Source: Bacteroides fragilis (GTDB lineage Bacteria > Bacillota > Clostridia > Lachnospirales > Lachnospiraceae). From it: 26,715 bases of DNA. The translations under genes and the position numbers were made by a program. The notes beneath the pieces are model-generated. The model did not search any database. It was given only the letters and a program-made list of their open reading frames with translations, and was not told the origin of the DNA. Positions 8,352 through 15,237 of this stretch are shown one piece after another. Where the stretch lies: positions 1 to 26,715 of the forward strand of contig JAMPFK010000031.1 in assembly GCA_023664485.1 (NCBI GenBank), given 5' to 3'. The first letter of the stretch is position 1; the number at the start of each line of letters is the position of its first letter.

Positions 8352-9066
8352 AAGGGCTGCCGATGGCTTCCGCAATATATTTTTTGATCCGCCCGTGCAC
8401 AATATCCGATACCTCCCGCGTCGTCATGCCCTTATACTCTTCATAAAGAAAAGGCGGCAGATAGTGTACCTGCGTCGTTACTTTCCGAAGGCTCCACTCC
8501 TCAAATACTTTATAGGAATCGATCAGAACGACGGGCACGATAGGCGCTTTCGCCCGGATGGCGCTCTTAAAGCAGCCGGGTTTAAAATCGCATACGTTAT
8601 TATGATTATGATAGTAGCCGCCCTCCGGAAAAATAATATATTTTCTGCCCGCCGCGACCTCCTCCGATATTTCCCGCATCAGTTTTACCGACTGGCGCAC
8701 ATCGTCCTTGATCAGCCGTTTCCCATGCAGCATATCGATGAACTGGGATGTCAGCAGCATATGCGATTTGGCGTCGTCGATTACAACAGTACAGGGCTTC
8801 TGATGCGTATAGACGATTCCGAGCGCATCATATTTGCCCTGATGATTCGGAAACATGACATAACCGCCCTCCTTCGGCAGATTTTCCATACCGTAGCCCA
8901 GCGTCTTAATATGCCCCGCCTTTGTCATCCTCCTGACCGCCAGCCTGGCATATTCATAACATGCCTCTTCCGTATATTTCTCCGGATGCGCCGCCATATA
9001 TGCCATCCTTGGAATCATATAGATCCTCGGAAGATTGCGTATGATCACCTGTACAAAACGCAGCAT
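8341..9066 (-). CDS. 1-acyl-sn-glycerol-3-phosphate acyltransferase-like protein (PlsC family)
   Basis: A 241-residue lysophospholipid acyltransferase that would acylate lysophosphatidic acid, giving phosphatidic acid for membrane lipids. It shows the catalytic HX4D motif (H75-D80 in NHQGKYD) and the substrate-binding FPEG motif (146-149). I chose ATG 9066 because GAGG stands 9 bases upstream; a GTG at 9075 lies inside that region and is unlikely. It follows cardiolipin synthase by about 50 bases on the same strand, so the two lipid genes probably form one unit. Its 3' end overlaps tmcAL tail to tail. Confidence 0.9.
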   Translation of the reverse strand: MLRFVQVIIRNLPRIYMIPRMAYMAAHPEKYTEEACYEYARLAVRRMTKAGHIKTLGYGMENLPKEGGYVMFPNHQGKYDALGIVYTHQKPCTVVIDDAKSHMLLTSQFIDMLHGKRLIKDDVRQSVKLMREISEEVAAGRKYIIFPEGGYYHNHNNVCDFKPGCFKSAIRAKAPIVPVVLIDSYKVFEEWSLRKVTTQVHYLPPFLYEEYKGMTTREVSDIVHGRIKKYIAEAIGSPSTG

Positions 9067-9118
9067 AAAACACACCCTCTTTCTGTTCTGTCCTTCGGAA
9101 GCTGTTCTCCCCTTTTTC

Positions 9119-10648
9119 TCAGAACAGGGGAGAGAACAGTTTTAGAAACGGCCCTATTACATTCATTTTCATAAACTTTTTCCGACACCATTCCAGTGTG
9201 ATTTTCTCCGATTCAGCGAAGGTATTTTCCATATCTTCCTTTAACTCTGCAACCGCATCTGCCCGGTAAAGAAAAACGCCGCACTCAAAATGATGATAAA
9301 AACTTCTGTAATCGAAATTGATGGTCCCGACAGCCGCCGTTTCATCATCGCACAGCACGCATTTGGAATGGATAAAGCCCGGCGTATACTGATAAATCTT
9401 CACGCCCGCCTCTATCAGGTTCTGATAGCTCGACTGCGTCAGCCAGTAAGTCATCTTCTTATCCGGGATGCCCGGCGTCACGATCCGCACGTCCACCCCG
9501 CGCTTTGCCGCCAGCTTCAGCGCCGTGCACATCTCGTTATCGGTAATCAGGTATGGCGTGAACGCGTAGAAATATCTTCTGGCAGAGCCGATCATATTCA
9601 GATACACGTTTTCACCGACCGTCTCATTGTCAAAAGGCGTATCGCCATAAGGCTGCACATATCCTTTTCCCGGCGGTTTTTCCGTAAAATAATGCCGGTA
9701 GCGGCCGTAATCTTCATCCGTATCGCGGGAAATATTCCACATCTGCAGGAACATGACCGTAAAATTCCAGACCGCTTCCCCTTCCAGCCGGATTCCGGCG
9801 TCCTTCCAGTAGCCATAGAGCGTTTTACGATTGATATATTCGTCCGCCAGGTTGATGCCGCCCGTATAGCCGACCTTCCCGTCGATGACGACGATCTTCC
9901 GGTGATCCCTGTTGTTCAGGATGATCGCCATGAGCGGCACGAGCTTATTAAAAGCGACGCACCGGATGCCCTTCTGTTCGATGAACTGCTCATAATGCTT
10001 GGGCAGCTTCAGGACGCTGCCGAAATCATCATAGATCAGCCTTATTTCGACGCCCTGCTTCGCTTTCCTTTCCAGAATTTTCAGGACCTCGTCCCACATC
10101 ACGCCCTCGCCGATGATAAAATATTCCAGAAAAATAAAACGTTCCGCTTTTTCAAGATCTTCCAGCAGCTGTTTCCAATAAGGGAGCCCGTCCGCATAAT
10201 AAGATGTCCGCGTATTCTCCCATACCGCCGTGCCGGAATAGCGTTTCAGATAGCCACACAGATTGGCCGCCGGCAGATTCTCCTTCCCTATCCTGTCCAG
10301 AAGCTCCCTGTTCTCCGGCATATTCTTCCTCGTCAGCTCCGCCGTTTTCCGCATACTGTCCCGGAGCTTACGGGGAATGACGACATGTCCAAAAGCCAGA
10401 TACAGAATTCCGCCGAACAGCGGAAAGACCAGAATCGGCACGATCCATGCCAGCTTTACGGCAGGATTGTTCGGCCTCCAGACGAGATAAAGGACGATCA
10501 GAAGGCTGAGCGCTCTCAGTACAAAGGCGATTTCCACATAATGATTTGCCCACTGAAAAAGCTCCAGTATAAAAAAAACGACCTGAAGCAGGACGATTAC
10601 ACCTGTTATAAATACTCTGTTTAACACCAAATGCAATATTTTTCTCAT
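9119..10648 (-). CDS. cls: Cardiolipin synthase (phospholipase D family)
   Basis: A 509-residue membrane enzyme that condenses two phosphatidylglycerol molecules into cardiolipin and glycerol. Two N-terminal membrane segments (about 12-31 and 40-57) and a third hydrophobic stretch (66-90) make up the PLD-nuclease N domain. Two catalytic HKD motifs follow: H249-x-K251 with D256, and H427-x-K429 with D434, each followed by the conserved GGIN or GTIN. The ribosome site is weak. A promoter candidate sits about 50 bases upstream, so it may be expressed apart from the metal-transport genes before it. Confidence 0.95.
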   Translation of the reverse strand: MRKILHLVLNRVFITGVIVLLQVVFFILELFQWANHYVEIAFVLRALSLLIVLYLVWRPNNPAVKLAWIVPILVFPLFGGILYLAFGHVVIPRKLRDSMRKTAELTRKNMPENRELLDRIGKENLPAANLCGYLKRYSGTAVWENTRTSYYADGLPYWKQLLEDLEKAERFIFLEYFIIGEGVMWDEVLKILERKAKQGVEIRLIYDDFGSVLKLPKHYEQFIEQKGIRCVAFNKLVPLMAIILNNRDHRKIVVIDGKVGYTGGINLADEYINRKTLYGYWKDAGIRLEGEAVWNFTVMFLQMWNISRDTDEDYGRYRHYFTEKPPGKGYVQPYGDTPFDNETVGENVYLNMIGSARRYFYAFTPYLITDNEMCTALKLAAKRGVDVRIVTPGIPDKKMTYWLTQSSYQNLIEAGVKIYQYTPGFIHSKCVLCDDETAAVGTINFDYRSFYHHFECGVFLYRADAVAELKEDMENTFAESEKITLEWCRKKFMKMNVIGPFLKLFSPLF

Positions 10649-10695
10649 AGGAATGCGACCATGCCTTTTTCAGTCTGTTCCCCCGCACACTAGAT

Positions 10696-10724
10696 AATAT
10701 AGCACAAAAAGAAGCTTTTCGCAA
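10696..10724 (-). promoter_or_regulatory. Candidate promoter of cls-plsC
   Basis: Minus-strand TTGCGA (10719-10724), 17-base spacer, TATATT (10696-10701), in the gap between the CDF transporter stop and the cls start. Confidence 0.6.
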
Positions 10725-10737
10725 ACGGCATCTTCCA

Positions 10738-11610
10738 TTATCCCCGGTATGGATTCACATGCACCATGCAGTGCTTCACATTCGGAAAGGCCTGTTCCAT
10801 TTTATGATGCACCCGTTCCGCCACCGCATGCGTCTCATTCAGCGTCCGGCTGCCGTCCGCGGCGATTTCGATATCGACATAGATCCGGTTGCCGAACAGC
10901 CGCGTGCGCAGAAGATCGATGCCGAGCACGCCTTCCTGGGAGGCAATCATCCGGCGCATTTCCTGAATGGTCTCATCGTCGCACGCCTTATCCACCATCT
11001 TATCGACGGCATCCTTAAAAATATCATAAGAGGCCTTCACGATAAAAACGCTTATGACAACACACGCTGCGCTATCGAGAACAGGATACCCCAAACGGGA
11101 GCCAAAAATACCGATGAGCGCGCCGATCGAAGAAAGAGAATCCGAACGGTGGTGCCAGGCATCCGCCATCAGCGCGCCGGAATTGATTTTTTTCGCCGCC
11201 GCCCTCGTATACCAGAACATCCATTCCTTGACGACGATCGAGAGAGCCGCCGCGAAAAGCGCCAGCCTGCCCGGTATGGCAAGTTCTTCATAGCTTCCTC
11301 CCCAGATGGCCTGCAGGCCGCGGTAACCGATTCCGCAGCCGGTAATGCACAGGACGACTGCCAGTACGATCGAGGCCACACATTCCAGCCTTTCATGGCC
11401 GTATTGGTGGTGCGCATCGGATTTTTTACCGGAAATCTGCACCCCGACCATCACGATGATTGTGCTGAATACATCGGAAGCGGAATGCACGGCATCGGAA
11501 ACCATGGCTCCCGATGACGCTGCGATACCCGCCGCCAGCTTCAATAACGACAATGCCACATTGACTGCAATACTGATGAAAGATACCCTCATCGCAATTT
11601 TCTTTTCCAT
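10738..11610 (-). CDS. Cation diffusion facilitator family divalent metal efflux transporter
   Basis: A 290-residue CDF transporter with about six membrane segments and a cytosolic C-terminal metal-sensing domain. It exports Zn2+, Fe2+ or Mn2+ against proton influx. The metal site residues are visible: D39 with H42-xxx-D46 (SDAVHSASD) in the second segment, and D150 with H153-xxx-D157 (ADAWHHRSD) in the fifth. The C-terminal domain ends with several histidines (HAVAERVHHKMEQ, HCMVHVNP). GGGAG precedes the start. It lies 24 bases after the HPr-like gene and is the last gene of the ZIP, HPr-like and CDF set. Which metal it moves cannot be fixed from sequence. Confidence 0.93.
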   Translation of the reverse strand: MEKKIAMRVSFISIAVNVALSLLKLAAGIAASSGAMVSDAVHSASDVFSTIIVMVGVQISGKKSDAHHQYGHERLECVASIVLAVVLCITGCGIGYRGLQAIWGGSYEELAIPGRLALFAAALSIVVKEWMFWYTRAAAKKINSGALMADAWHHRSDSLSSIGALIGIFGSRLGYPVLDSAACVVISVFIVKASYDIFKDAVDKMVDKACDDETIQEMRRMIASQEGVLGIDLLRTRLFGNRIYVDIEIAADGSRTLNETHAVAERVHHKMEQAFPNVKHCMVHVNPYRG

Positions 11611-11634
11611 CCAACGCTCCCTTCTTCTCCGGTC

Positions 11635-11871
11635 TCAGGAAATCAGATAGGGAGCGATCGCCTTTTCGATCTCGGACATCTCCTCGTTTGTTTCCAGAAT
11701 CCGCAGTTCGACATCCTCTGACAGATCCATCGAAAAAATACCCATAATGGACTTTGCATCGACAACATACCTGCCGGACACCAGGTCGAAATATCCCTTC
11801 CTGTTGCCGATCGCTGACACGAAGCCCTTGACTCTCTCGATCGAATTGAGGTTCAGTTTGTAAGTTTTCAT
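11635..11871 (-). CDS. HPr-like protein lacking the phosphoryl-carrier histidine
   Basis: A 78-residue protein with the HPr fold signature. The second half, DAKSIMGIFSMDLS (about 38-51), matches the regulatory-serine region of HPr; Ser41 aligns with Ser46 of Bacillus HPr. The first-helix active site (normally GIHARPA) is replaced by NSIERVKGF, and there is no histidine anywhere in the protein. It therefore cannot relay phosphate in the phosphotransferase system, though it could still be a target of HPr kinase, as Crh is. It sits between a ZIP transporter and a CDF transporter, with gaps of 18 and 24 bases, so it is probably co-expressed with them. A regulatory role linked to carbon or metal state is inference. 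Confidence 0.8.
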   Translation of the reverse strand: MKTYKLNLNSIERVKGFVSAIGNRKGYFDLVSGRYVVDAKSIMGIFSMDLSEDVELRILETNEEMSEIEKAIAPYLIS

Positions 11872-11889
11872 TTCTTCTGCACTCCTTTT

Positions 11890-12678
11890 TTATCCTAAAG
11901 TAACATCCAGGATCATCATGATCAGAAATCCTGCCGCAAATCCCAGGGTAGCGCCGTCCGTTTCCCCATCCGCCGAAGCCTCCGGTATCAGCTCTTCCAC
12001 GACGACGAACAGCATCGCTCCCGCCGCGAAAGCCAGCAGAAAGGGCAGCGCCTTTTTGATAACGCCAGTTATTAATATTGTAAGAAACGCGGCGGCCGGT
12101 TCCACAGCCCCCGACAGGGCGCCATAGGCAAAGGCCCTCCCCTTTCTGCTCCCGTTGCTTCGCATCGGCATGGAAATGATAGCGCCTTCCGGGAAATTCT
12201 GAATAGCGATACCCAGCGCGAGCGTATAGGCCCCGGCCATCGTAATTTCCCGGCTGCCCGACAGGACCCCCGCGAAAACGACTCCCACCGCCATTCCCTC
12301 CGGTATGTTATGCAGCGTGACCGCCAGCGCCAGCATCGTCGTTTTGGTCAGCCTGCTTTTAATACCCTCCGGCTTCCCGCCTCCGGGATGCAGATGAGGG
12401 ATCAGTTTATCCAGCCCGTATAAAAAGGCGATACCTGCCGCAAACCCTGCAGCCGCCGGAACGAACGCCCATTTTCCGTACCCGCCGGACATATCGATGG
12501 CCGGAAGCAGAAGCGACCATACGGAAGCGGCCACCATAACGCCGGAAGCGAAACCGAGCAGCGCTTTCTCCAGCAGCTTATTCAAATTGTTCCTCATAAA
12601 AAGAACGCAGGCCGCGCCTGCGAAAGTTCCGAGAAGCGGAATCATGAGCCCGAAAAAAATATCCATGCCGATAACCAT
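11890..12678 (-). CDS. ZIP family divalent metal transporter
   Basis: A 262-residue ZIP/ZupT-type permease with eight predicted membrane segments. It carries the transport-site motifs HNIPEGMAVG (123-132) and QNFPEGAIIS (160-169). The loop after segment three holds HLHPGGG, a short histidine-rich metal-binding segment. Members import Zn2+, Fe2+ or Mn2+. The start is either ATG 12678 (purine run directly before it) or ATG 12666, four codons in. It follows feoB by about 100 bases, beyond a small hairpin, and leads into the HPr-like and CDF genes. Confidence 0.93.
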   Translation of the reverse strand: MVIGMDIFFGLMIPLLGTFAGAACVLFMRNNLNKLLEKALLGFASGVMVAASVWSLLLPAIDMSGGYGKWAFVPAAAGFAAGIAFLYGLDKLIPHLHPGGGKPEGIKSRLTKTTMLALAVTLHNIPEGMAVGVVFAGVLSGSREITMAGAYTLALGIAIQNFPEGAIISMPMRSNGSRKGRAFAYGALSGAVEPAAAFLTILITGVIKKALPFLLAFAAGAMLFVVVEELIPEASADGETDGATLGFAAGFLIMMILDVTLG

Positions 12679-12711
12679 ACCTTTCTTTCAACCCGCCAGA
12701 CCTTTCAGGAA

Positions 12712-12726
12712 ATGCCCTTTGGGCAT
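12712..12726 (-). terminator. Small hairpin downstream of feoB
   Basis: ATGCCC/GGGCAT with a 3-base loop and a short T run on the minus strand. The stem is short, so it may only attenuate read-through from feoAB into the ZIP gene. Confidence 0.45.
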
Positions 12727-12782
12727 ATTTCTGTAAATAGTCTATGAGGCTCTCTCCGTATGGTTCCAAATATGCGGCCGCT

Positions 12783-14792
12783 TTAAACCTGAAGGAAAAA
12801 TAACATTTGATATATAATGCAGGAAACAAGCCATGCGACGCCGCACTGCATCAATACGATACAGAACGCTTTCCAGGCGGAAGCCATTTCCCGTTTGATC
12901 GTCGCTACTGCCGCCACACAAGGCGTATAAAGCAGCGTAAACACCAGAAAGCTGACTGCAGAGGCAGGCGTAAAAACGGCTCCGAGCGTACCGCTCAAAT
13001 TGCTCATCGTCGTCCCCGTCAGAACGCTCAACGTGCTGACGACCGCCTCTTTTGCCGTAAATCCGCTGATCAGAGACGTAGCGACGCGCCAGTCGTTAAA
13101 GCCCAGCGGCCCAAACAGCGGCGCGATATACTGCCCGACCGCCGCCAACAGGCTGTCCCGGCTGTCCGACACAACGTTCAGACGGCTGTCGAAAGTCTGT
13201 AAAAACCAGATGACCATCGTAGCGAGGAAAATAATCGTAAACGCCCGCTGCAAAAAATCCTTCGCCTTCTCCCACATGAGGAGCAGAACGCTTTTCGCGG
13301 ACGGGAAACGATAGTTGGGAAGCTCCATCATAAAGGGCATGGAATTCCCCCTGAAAACCGTATGGTTCAGGATAACGGCCACGAGCAGCCCTACGATAAT
13401 GCCGAGCGCATAAAGCCCTGCCATCACGAGCACCGGATGATCCGGAAAAAACGCCGCCGTAAACAACGCGTAAATCGGTATTTTAGCCGAACAGCTGATA
13501 AACGGAATCAGCATGATCGTCATCTTTTTATCCCGTTCCGAAGAAAGCGTCCTGCTGGACATCACGGCGGGCACGCTGCACCCGAATCCGATCAGCATGG
13601 AGACAAAGCTCCTGCCGGATAAGCCGATCTTTCTAAGCGGCCTGTCCATAACAAACGCGATCCTCGCCATATAACCGGAATCTTCCAGAATGGACAGGAA
13701 GAAAAAAAGCACCACGATAATCGGCAGAAAGCTCAATACGCTTCCCACCCCGGCAAAAATACCGTCGATGACGAGGCTTTCCACCACAGGGTTGATGCCG
13801 TAGGCCGTCAGCATTTTTTCCACCCATGCCGAAAGCATATCGATTCCCATGCTCAGCAGGTCGCTCAGCCCCTGTCCGATCAGGCCGAACGTCAGCCAGA
13901 AAATCAACAACATGATTATCAGAAACGCGGGTACGGCAAAATATTTTCCGGTGAGCACCGTATCGATTTTGACGCTCCTTTTATGCTCCCTGCTTTCTTT
14001 ACATTTGATAACCGCGTTTTCGCATACCTTTTCGATAAAATCATAGCGCATGGCCGCCATCGCGGCGTTCCGATCCATACCGCTGTCCTCTTCCATCTCC
14101 AGAATGCTGTGCTCCATCAGCTCAAGCTCGTTCCGGGACAGTTTCAGACGTTCTACAATGTCCCTGTCGCCTTCTACGATCTTAGCCGCGGCAAAACGCG
14201 GGGACATGCCGATATGTTCTGCATGGTCCTCCACCTGATGGCTGACCGCATGAATACATCTGTGTACAGGGCCTTTTCCGCAGAAATCCGTCACTTTGGG
14301 ATAAAGACGCCTTCCCGCCACTTCCCTGGCCGCCTGCATCAGATCCTCCAGGCCTTCGTTCTTAATCGCGCTGATCGCGATAACAGGAATTCCCAGCTGC
14401 TCCTCCATCCTGCGCAGCTCGATGGTGCCGCCGTTCCCCCGCACCTCGTCCATCATATTGAGCGCGAGCACCATTGGAATGCGCATTTCCAAAAGCTGTA
14501 ACGTCAGATAGAGGTTTCTTTCGATATTGGTAGCATCCACAATATTGATGATGCCGTCCGGCTTTTCATTCAAAATAAAATCTCTCGTAACAATTTCTTC
14601 ATTACTGTAAGGCCTGAGCGAATAAATGCCCGGCAGATCGACGACCGCATCCCCTTTTTCCCCCTGAATCGTCCCGACCTTCTGATCCACCGTGACGCCC
14701 GGAAAATTGCCCACATGCTGATTTGAACCGGTCAGCTGATTGAATAATGTCGTCTTACCGCAATTCTGATTTCCTACTAACGCGTATATCAT
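12783..14792 (-). CDS. feoB: Ferrous iron transport protein B
   Basis: A 669-residue Fe2+ transporter. The N-terminal G domain has G1 GNQNCGKTT (7-15), the switch GVTVDQKVG (32-40), G3 DLPG (52-55) and G4 NMMD (112-115). A helical regulatory domain follows, then the polytopic part with two Gate repeats, including GFGCSVPAVMSSR with its conserved Cys, and GFTAKEAVVSTL. GGAG stands 8 bases before the ATG. It lies 22 bases after feoA, the standard order. The C-terminal membrane end (YTPCVAAVATIKRE) is intact, so the protein looks complete. Confidence 0.97.
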   Translation of the reverse strand: MIYALVGNQNCGKTTLFNQLTGSNQHVGNFPGVTVDQKVGTIQGEKGDAVVDLPGIYSLRPYSNEEIVTRDFILNEKPDGIINIVDATNIERNLYLTLQLLEMRIPMVLALNMMDEVRGNGGTIELRRMEEQLGIPVIAISAIKNEGLEDLMQAAREVAGRRLYPKVTDFCGKGPVHRCIHAVSHQVEDHAEHIGMSPRFAAAKIVEGDRDIVERLKLSRNELELMEHSILEMEEDSGMDRNAAMAAMRYDFIEKVCENAVIKCKESREHKRSVKIDTVLTGKYFAVPAFLIIMLLIFWLTFGLIGQGLSDLLSMGIDMLSAWVEKMLTAYGINPVVESLVIDGIFAGVGSVLSFLPIIVVLFFFLSILEDSGYMARIAFVMDRPLRKIGLSGRSFVSMLIGFGCSVPAVMSSRTLSSERDKKMTIMLIPFISCSAKIPIYALFTAAFFPDHPVLVMAGLYALGIIVGLLVAVILNHTVFRGNSMPFMMELPNYRFPSAKSVLLLMWEKAKDFLQRAFTIIFLATMVIWFLQTFDSRLNVVSDSRDSLLAAVGQYIAPLFGPLGFNDWRVATSLISGFTAKEAVVSTLSVLTGTTMSNLSGTLGAVFTPASAVSFLVFTLLYTPCVAAVATIKREMASAWKAFCIVLMQCGVAWLVSCIIYQMLFFLQV

Positions 14793-14814
14793 ATTCCTTT
14801 CTCCAAATGCAGCT

Positions 14815-15036
14815 TCATCCTTTTACTTCTATTTTCCGCGCATCCTCCCTGCGGATCGTCAGCTCATAACCGCGCAGCTGTATTTCGACCGGATCGCCCA
14901 TCGGCGCCATTTTCCGAATCTTTACTTTCGTTCCGGGAATCAGCCCCATATCCAGAAAACGGCAGCGCAGCTCTCCTTCTCCGCCCACCTGTGTAATCGT
15001 AACTTCCTGTCCTACTGCAGCCTGATCCAGTGTCAT
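14815..15036 (-). CDS. feoA: Ferrous iron transport protein A (SH3-like)
   Basis: A 73-residue SH3-fold partner of FeoB. The family pattern CRFLDMGLIPGTKVKI and MGDPVEIQLRGYELTIRREDA is clear. I prefer the ATG at 15036 because AGGAG lies 7 bases upstream; an upstream ATG at 15051 has that site inside its own first codons and no site of its own. First gene of the Fe2+ uptake operon. Confidence 0.94.
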   Translation of the reverse strand: MTLDQAAVGQEVTITQVGGEGELRCRFLDMGLIPGTKVKIRKMAPMGDPVEIQLRGYELTIRREDARKIEVKG

Positions 15037-15112
15037 AGGTACTCTCCTCATCCGTATTTCTGCAGAACATCCGGCAGGACATTCTGCGGGGAATCGCTCT
15101 ATTCCCTCTGAT

Positions 15113-15157
15113 AGTTTATGTCAGCTCTCCCCGGTTGTCAACTCGTATGATATCATA
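15113..15157 (-). promoter_or_regulatory. feoAB promoter with an upstream palindrome
   Basis: Minus-strand TTGACA (15136-15141), 17-base spacer, TAAACT (15113-15118). A perfect 12-bp palindrome, TATGATATCATA (15146-15157), lies 4 bases upstream of the -35 box. It could bind an iron-responsive regulator, but it is not an exact Fur or DtxR consensus. Confidence 0.65.
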
Positions 15158-15168
15158 TAATTTATCAG

Positions 15169-15204
15169 GAAAAAATGCAAGGGCTATCTTGTCATAGCCC
15201 CTGC
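15169..15204 (-). terminator. Rho-independent terminator of the two-component operon
   Basis: 11-bp stem (15177-15187 with 15194-15204, one G-T wobble), 6-base loop, followed on the minus strand by a run of six T. It lies 33 bases past the histidine kinase stop. Confidence 0.92.
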
Positions 15205-15237
15205 ATCTGCATTACCGTATTCTATTCCGGCTCTATA

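Noticed and set aside
9085..9140. GTTCTCCCCT/AGGGGAGAGAAC hairpin between cls and the acyltransferase gene
   Set aside because: The arms need a two-base bulge and no T run follows on the minus strand, so I do not call a terminator; the two genes may be co-transcribed.
9290..10624. Plus-strand open frame of 444 codons opposite cardiolipin synthase
   Set aside because: Shadow of a gene with both HKD motifs intact; composition is skewed to Arg, His, Ile and Asp, and no domain is visible.
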